From Priapulus caudatus (taxonomy: Eukaryota; Priapulida; Priapulimorpha; Priapulimorphida; Priapulidae), in contig NW_014577230.1 of NCBI RefSeq assembly GCF_000485595.1, positions 86,226-110,929 on the forward strand: 24,704 bases of DNA, read 5' to 3'. The notes beneath the pieces are model-generated. The model saw only the letters and a program-made list of their open reading frames with translations, was not told the origin of the DNA and did not search any database. The translations under genes and the position numbers were made by a program. How positions within the stretch are numbered: the stretch's first letter is position 1; each line of letters starts with the position of its first letter. Shown here piece by piece: positions 19,672 through 24,704 of the stretch.

Positions 19672-19952
19672 ATTATTGCATATATTATCAGTATAGATTT
19701 CCTTCCACCTCTTGCCTCTTTCATGTTATGAGCTTGCGATACGTTGGTTATTCTCTCCCCTCTCATATACTGCCCGTTTGCAAAAAATGAATCCTTGTTC
19801 AGCTCCGTCTTATTCACAAGAATGGTTTGAGCATGAGGACAGAATCTCGCCTGACAATTTGTGAGCTGGAGTGCTATTAGGATGGATAACACACATACAC
19901 AGATACATACATACATACATACATACANGACACGGGTAATATCGAGACACAC
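19668..19952 (-). pseudogene. N-terminal piece with signal peptide
   Basis: This minus-strand frame of 94 codons starts with a strongly hydrophobic Cys/Val/Ile/Leu segment ending near TNCQA, a good signal peptide with likely cleavage after the Ala. The mature part follows with Cys, two N-glycosylation sites (NKT, NVS) and polar sequence. It overlaps the 5' end of the longer frame by four bases in a different frame. The protein-like character passes from one frame to the other near 19720, so a one-base indel (mutation or sequencing error) is likely. Part of the signal core is encoded by an ATAC microsatellite (19903-19927), and an undetermined base at 19928 leaves the true start codon uncertain. 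Confidence 0.5.
19903..19927. repeat. ATAC microsatellite inside the signal-peptide coding region
   Basis: About six ATAC units followed by an undetermined base at 19928. Read on the minus strand they encode Tyr-Val-Cys-Met type residues at the start of the hydrophobic segment. Confidence 0.85.
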
Positions 19953-22317
19953 CGAATGTCATTTCCACTAGCAAGACGTCCTTAGGGTATTACATCTGAC
20001 GCCCTACGAGTGTATGCAATTACGATGCTACCTCACGTAACTGGCACCCTGGCTTGCTAAGTTAGGAGTATCAACGTACACTTCGCTTAATAGAGGCAAA
20101 ACAGGCGATATTAGTTTGTCCGCAATTATCAGTGCTGGTCTAAGACAATGTCTAATTGAAATCCGCAGTCAAGAAAAGATTACGATGCGGATTCGACGAA
20201 AAAGTCGCTTGACAGACTGAAAACACCGCCACTGCCGGCTAGATAACGCACCTAAGAAAACGAACTGCCGTGCTCGGCGGAGGATCAAAAAAAAATATGG
20301 TGTTCTCAGATGTATGGTGCGAGCGCACTTGAGTGATCTTATGCACGGTATAGTGAGAATCGCTGCTGTAAATGAGTGATTGCGATCCTGTTAGTCTGAG
20401 TGCGGCATTCCGATACGTTATCACGGTCTCTCTCTTTGGGATTCGAATAACTTGAATATACGTTCTTTGGATTACAAGAACCTATAATACGTGTTGGCAC
20501 ACTCAGAATGAATACCAACTAGGCAAGACAATTTACCACGGTCATAACAAAAGCAATTTCCGCATGGCGTCCAACATCGCTTAAGAAGCCATGCATGAGT
20601 GAAATCCCAGGTAAACATCCGCATTTCTTACTCTTTGGTTACTGGCCCCCCATAAAATTCCGCTCCCTACACCTGAGCACAGTCTAGCCGCTCTGGTGTA
20701 CGCCAGCGATTACCCACAACAATTTCGGGGAATGTGTTCAATTCGTCTTTTTTTGCGTAGAATTAGCACGTATACTTCAAGCTTGGGCATAAATCATACT
20801 AATATCGCGTGTGGCTTAACGGTAATTCATTACCTCTCTCTTAACCTAAACAAGTGTGCAGTTACTGTGTAGCATTCCTGCTACACTTTGATACTCGTGG
20901 TCGGAATCTTATGCCTTTAATCGTTCCTTCCATCTATTCTGTACTATTATTACGGTAACCAGTCGTCGAAAATGTTCTGGATGGCCAGTCTGCGGCCTTT
21001 TCTCTCTGAAGCTCACAAATCCATTTCACAAGCGCACACTCATTATATGAGCACACTGCCACTCTGTCAGATCGAAAGAATATACGACACGATTGTCACT
21101 TCAGCAGCCTTTTATAACTCATCCGTAGTATGCATTCAATCTTATCTCTACATTTTGATTATCGTCATGACACAATGACTAAGGATAGATAGTGTGAGTA
21201 TAGCAGCATATAACAGAAGATGGATACATAGAGAAGTAGTAGTGTCAGGGTTTCAACAGCCTTTGATGTTTTGAGAATGATAACTACAGCTATACGAATA
21301 TGATGCAATAAAATAGTAATTCAAACATTATCAACCTTCGTTTTCCGCTATCCCGAGATATTCCTCTCTACTTATTCATATTGACACCACCACTTTACTC
21401 TGCAACCAAAATCGGTAGTGTTTTTCAAACAAAGTTAGTTGAAATACGACACGGTATTCCCACAGTTTAATCACGCATGGATAGCATCTCTACGACGCAA
21501 CCTTATGTTTATCGGACTACGTGTTCTAGTGTCTATGACCGGTACGCTTGGAGGGCCCGTAAGGAAAATCAAGCTGCTAGCCTATACCGCTCGACGGCGC
21601 ATTTATTTTAGAACACGCTGAGAACGCTGCACTGTGATACCATCAATGCGCAATCAAATCCATCACGACCCCCAAGTTCCCGCTCTCGACAAGTAGAAAT
21701 GTCACCATACCAAACGCTCATCGGAGTCGGAGAGATGTATCATGCGTGATAGACTGTTGGCGGGCGCAAACCGTGTCGTTCTCAACTGCAATTTTTCGAG
21801 AACAATACGATTTTCAGGTAAATGGGTCCCGGATGCTTACAGGTAAGGAGAATCAGAGACGAACAAGCGGTAAGTCCTGAATATGATTTATTCACATGAT
21901 TGATAGATTACGATTACCAGTTTCAAGAACTAAGCTAAAACGCTGTTTGAGAAACCCCTGACACTACTCACTTCTCTATTTTTCGCACTCCTTGACCCTA
22001 ACGTATTCATCTCGATGTAATCACATAATACACGGACCTTTATGTCTCCTAGTCATAGATCATGAATAGGGAGGAATTATGTCGAATATCTACGAGGTAT
22101 TGTCCGGCTCTCTCGCACTCATCTCTCCATCTCATAGACACCCACAATACGGAGATCGTGAGTAGTCGTTCTCGAGCCTCCGTATAAGCTAACTGCTGAA
22201 GTCCTTCCTATATGCATAAAATCTCCGGGCATCAAAAGATACACCCCATAAGCTCTCTATGAGAAGATGCACCGATCAAGCCAAGACCAAGCATCGCAGC
22301 TTCTTACAGAGTTGCCT
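19953..22317. other. Unique DNA without repeats or recognised genes
   Basis: About 2.4 kb with balanced base composition, no microsatellites and no open frame above about 71 codons. The short frames lack domain or signal features. It would contain the promoter of the minus-strand glycoprotein gene, but I see no clear promoter motif. Confidence 0.55.
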
Positions 22318-22667
22318 CTAAAGCGCCCGCCGACCTGAGAGAAGGAGACAGACCGTGAGGAAGGAAGAGATGTGTGAGACACCGACGCCCAAGGCGTGGG
22401 GCAAGAAGCAAAACTCCGTAACGCCCACACCAAGCCAAGAGAGTGGCGGCGGGGACGGGAGAAAACCGATACAACGTCCGGCTATCGCCTCCCCACGGCG
22501 ACGGAGACGCTGTAGACACAAGATCAAACGGGACTCGGTTTGGGCCCAGGACGCGCTAAAGCACGACACAACACAACAGCCCCCAACCCAAACACACCGC
22601 CGACAAAGACCACAAGAAAACCCCCGCCCAAAGCCTCGCCCCACAGCAGAGCCCCCGCCACCCCTCG
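22318..22667. other. T-depleted block 1
   Basis: Plus strand rich in A, C and G and very poor in T (the 60 bases 22561-22620 have none). Open frames occur on both strands (114 codons plus, 108 codons minus), as expected when T or A is scarce, because every stop codon needs both. Neither frame shows a domain, so I do not call a gene. Confidence 0.6.
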
Positions 22668-22702
22668 TTACTGTCTTCTCAGTATCTAAGAGATTTTAGA
22701 GA

Positions 22703-22921
22703 TCAAACTAAACGCGGAAAAAAGGACCGGGACGGCCAGGAATCCCGTAGACGAGCTTCTTGCCATTCCTCACCTGACGCCCCCAAACCGAGGGGGAACC
22801 AGTAGCACGAACCGACCAAGCGCACGATTATCCCACCGTAGGAAGGGACAGGCACGACACCATCACACGAACACAAAAACCACAGAAGAACCGAGACCCC
22901 CACCAACGCAAGTGCGATCAT
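22703..22921. other. T-depleted block 2
   Basis: Same bias as block 1, from which it is separated by a normal T-rich stretch (about 22668-22702). A minus-strand frame of 72 codons fills it exactly, starting with a hydrophobic segment (MIALALVGVSVLLWFL). This could be a signal peptide or just a result of the G/T-rich minus strand. Confidence 0.5.
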
Positions 22922-23056
22922 CTAAAAACTTAATGATCAAAGATATAGGCACGATATTAATAAAAAATACACAGCGATTACCTATACTATTGCATTAAGA
23001 AAGTACCACCGTTTTAAATGAGATACTTAAAAAAAATAATGGATTTTGTTTTGGGC

Positions 23057-23077
23057 ATTATGCAATTTTTGCATAAT
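23057..23077. repeat. Small inverted repeat
   Basis: ATTATGCAA and TTGCATAAT with a 3-base TTT loop. It spans the stop codon of the second transposase frame. Confidence 0.6.
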
Positions 23078-23477
23078 TCACTTCACCTTTGCTGCTAGTT
23101 TCCTCATGGCCATAGTTTTTACTACCGAGTTCACTGAACTTTTTTGTTGATGCTTTCTCTTTCTTACGGATGCTAGTCTGCTTCTTGCAGAAGATATGTA
23201 GGCGTGAAGTGATGAACTTGGTTAGGAGTTTCGTCTTAATCTTGTGGCACTGTGGAAATATTATATTTGCAGTTAATTCTTCTGCTCGGTCTAAGAGCAC
23301 TGTTTTGACATTTTGCTCTTCCATGAGCTGATCCTCTGCTTCTCGGAACATTGCCTCCACAGTCAAGAGCATGCTGAACGTCTTGTCTGATACAAAGGCG
23401 AGACTCCCACTCTTAGATTCTTTTATCAAAGTCAGCTGTCCATCACGGTGAATGTCATCTGTGTCCTTAGCCAACAC
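23058..23477 (-). pseudogene. P-element/THAP9-like transposase, C-terminal tail
   Basis: A minus-strand frame of 139 codons continues the transposase similarity of the upstream frame after a frame change near 23479. It is helical and Lys/Glu-rich with few Cys, ending NYAKIA. Residues such as SGSLAFVSDKTF and the Lys-rich end (KKQTSIRKKEKASTKK) resemble the C-terminal helical region that follows the catalytic domain in P-element-type transposases. The region just upstream carries a CDHC-like pair in this frame. It is a fragment and not functional as it stands. Confidence 0.5.
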
Positions 23478-23478
23478 A

Positions 23479-23943
23479 TCACTCGTGCAATGATCGCATG
23501 TCTTCTGATTTTTCTTGATGTTTTCTTACACAGTAGCCAGCGAGGTTGAACAGGCTGGCACGCTCAGCTGGTGGAAGATTGTCAACATTTGGATCGTCTG
23601 AGAGGATGATCCCCGAGATTGGTTCCTCCTCTGGAACCTTGACATCTTGTTGCAGAAAATCAGCCAGGAATTCTCCATCGTCTTGGCTGTAGCTCCCTGA
23701 ACGTGGCAGCTTAAGAAACTGTGCAGAACTGATAAGCCTGAATGCAAATTTGAATTCAAGTGGGGAAGGGACGGTTTTTCTTAGCCGAACAACCGAGAAG
23801 AGATTTTCCAAACAGTCTTGGGTTAGTCTTTCAGTGAGGAGGTATTTATGACCTGCATCAAGCAGCTCTTCAGCTAAGCTGAGAACTGCAGTTGTTGTAA
23901 AGATGAGTCCTGTTTGGCATGGCTTAAAAAATGAATAAAGCAC
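23479..23943 (-). pseudogene. P-element/THAP9-like transposase, catalytic-domain end
   Basis: This minus-strand frame of 154 codons contains the family hallmark LTERLTQDCLENLFSVVR at about residues 37-54. In P-element and THAP9 transposases this D-x-L-E-N-(L/F)-F block closes the RNase H-like catalytic domain, and its Glu (here about residue 46) is thought to be the last catalytic acid. An Ala/Leu-rich helix precedes it, and a conserved AGYCVRKH zinc-ligand-like motif comes near the end. The THAP DNA-binding domain and the first two catalytic Asp are absent. The 5' side is replaced by a GC-rich ORF, whose stop TAG overlaps the first codon of this frame by one base. A frameshift separates it from the C-terminal tail. 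Confidence 0.75.
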
Positions 23944-24704
23944 TAAAGTGCCTGGCGGATCACGCCTCGCATCCGCTCACTTACGCCTTCCAGGTCGCAG
24001 AGGTCGCTGGCGATCCGCTCGCGGAGAATAGTTTCCGCCATGCGGAGCTGCGCCGGCGTTATCTCCTCCAGGCGGACTCTTCGTGGTCCTCCCCTGGCGT
24101 CCCGTAACGCCCCTGGCAGTATCCAGGTGCGTATCTCCCGGGCGGTGGTGCAGAGCTGCCGTAGCTGCTGTGTTCCCGCGTCGGTGATCTGCGCCGGGTC
24201 CGGGGTCGGTGCGCCCACCCTTCGTCGCCTCTCCAAGGGGCCTGGGACAGTGGTGGCGGCCCGCAGCTCCGCGCCGAGCTTCCGCTTGCTCGACCGACCC
24301 CGCTTATCGTGCACGGGTCCCGGGGCAGCTGCGGCAACCCGCGGCACCGTGCCGAGCTTTTGTCCTTTAGATCTCTTCCGGGCTTCCTCCGGCGTCGGCA
24401 AAGGCTCACCGGTGGAGAGGGGAAGATGGTAGTCCAAGCCTGCCTCCCGGTACGACGTAGGACGGCCTTGCTCGGTCGCCCAGCGGTCCTGTTCTATGGC
24501 TCCGTGCTGGCTGCGGAGGTGGTGCGCCAAATTCAGATGCCGGCTTAGACGGTAGGGGGCACAGGCCGGTGTGCGAAACTCACACCGAGCAACGGGGCAC
24601 CTGAAGGTGTCCACCCGCTGCTCGTGATATTCCGCTTGATGTTCCGCGACGTGAAACGTGGGCAGGGAGCATGCTCTGCACCATGCCCACTGTCCCGCGG
24701 GACA
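23943..24704 (-). CDS. GC-rich ORF with zinc-finger-like motifs, partial
   Basis: The minus-strand frame is open from the window edge (24704) to TAG at 23943-23945. Its visible start is not a true start. Near the N-terminal side are two C2H2-like motifs: WCRACSLPTFHVAEH with a later EYH, and FRCPVARCEF followed by SRHLNLAHH. A basic, Pro/Ala/Arg-rich linker (RGRSSKRKL, RRRRVG) and a predicted helical end (RMAETILRERI) follow. GC content is far above that of the flanking transposase DNA. C2H2 fingers plus a basic linker occur in N-terminal parts of retrotransposon proteins such as R2-like elements, but I do not recognise the family. It probably belongs to an element inserted into the P-like transposon and truncated at the junction. 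Confidence 0.5.
   Translation of the reverse strand, partial: CPAGQWAWCRACSLPTFHVAEHQAEYHEQRVDTFRCPVARCEFRTPACAPYRLSRHLNLAHHLRSQHGAIEQDRWATEQGRPTSYREAGLDYHLPLSTGEPLPTPEEARKRSKGQKLGTVPRVAAAAPGPVHDKRGRSSKRKLGAELRAATTVPGPLERRRRVGAPTPDPAQITDAGTQQLRQLCTTAREIRTWILPGALRDARGGPRRVRLEEITPAQLRMAETILRERIASDLCDLEGVSERMRGVIRQAL

Noticed and set aside
24040-24548. Plus-strand and third-frame ORFs opposite the zinc-finger-like frame
   Set aside because: Shadows in GC-rich DNA; only the long minus frame has zinc-ligand spacing.

Overview
The window looks like nuclear DNA of an animal, most likely a marine invertebrate or basal chordate; I cannot name the species. Reasons: about 15 kb is dominated by simple repeats typical of animal genomes (GA/TC, CA/GT, TATC, CTG/CTA, AT). 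There is a degenerate CCCTAA telomere-type stretch, a minisatellite built on TGACCTTGATC, part of a P-element/THAP9-type transposase, LTR-retroelement debris, and a phase-compatible pair of splice sites with a poly(A) signal. There are no bacterial operons, Shine-Dalgarno sites or tightly packed genes.

Region by region: (1) 1-5.4 kb: GA tract, AP-1/CRE-like cluster, CAG/TAG array, CA tract, AT tract, about 0.9 kb of TATC repeats, then AT-rich DNA with a 20-bp perfect hairpin, a LINE-like 3' tail, a locally tandem and also dispersed repeat, and a CTG/CTA array that is the reverse-strand type of the 0.5-1.0 kb array. (2) 5.4-13.5 kb: long purine or pyrimidine domains separated by CA tracts and short unique islands, including a 33-bp coding-phase minisatellite. 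(3) 13.5-15.0 kb: TGACCTT minisatellite, GT tracts, telomere-like repeats and a complex tandem repeat. (4) 15.0-16.0 kb: unique non-coding DNA. (5) 16.0-20.0 kb, minus strand: the main gene-like object, a broken gene for a secreted or viral-envelope-like type I membrane glycoprotein. It has a signal peptide, a Cys-rich ectodomain, a long coiled coil, and a separate membrane anchor piece behind a candidate intron. A GC-rich segment with a polypurine tract and LTR-like structure interrupts it. (6) 20.0-22.3 kb: repeat-free DNA with no recognised gene. (7) 22.3-22.9 kb: two blocks extremely poor in T on the plus strand. (8) 23.0-24.7 kb, minus strand: the C-terminal part of a P-element/THAP9-like transposase in two frames. 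It is cut at its 5' side by a GC-rich ORF with zinc-finger-like motifs that runs off the window.

No intact, recognisable host gene is present. The genes do not work together as a system; the right third reads as nested, decayed mobile or viral-like elements. Nearly all the open frames in the first 15 kb are by-products of stop-poor simple repeats and I do not annotate them as genes. The most interesting objects are the interrupted envelope-like gene (not assigned to a known family by eye) and the sharply bounded T-depleted blocks beside it.
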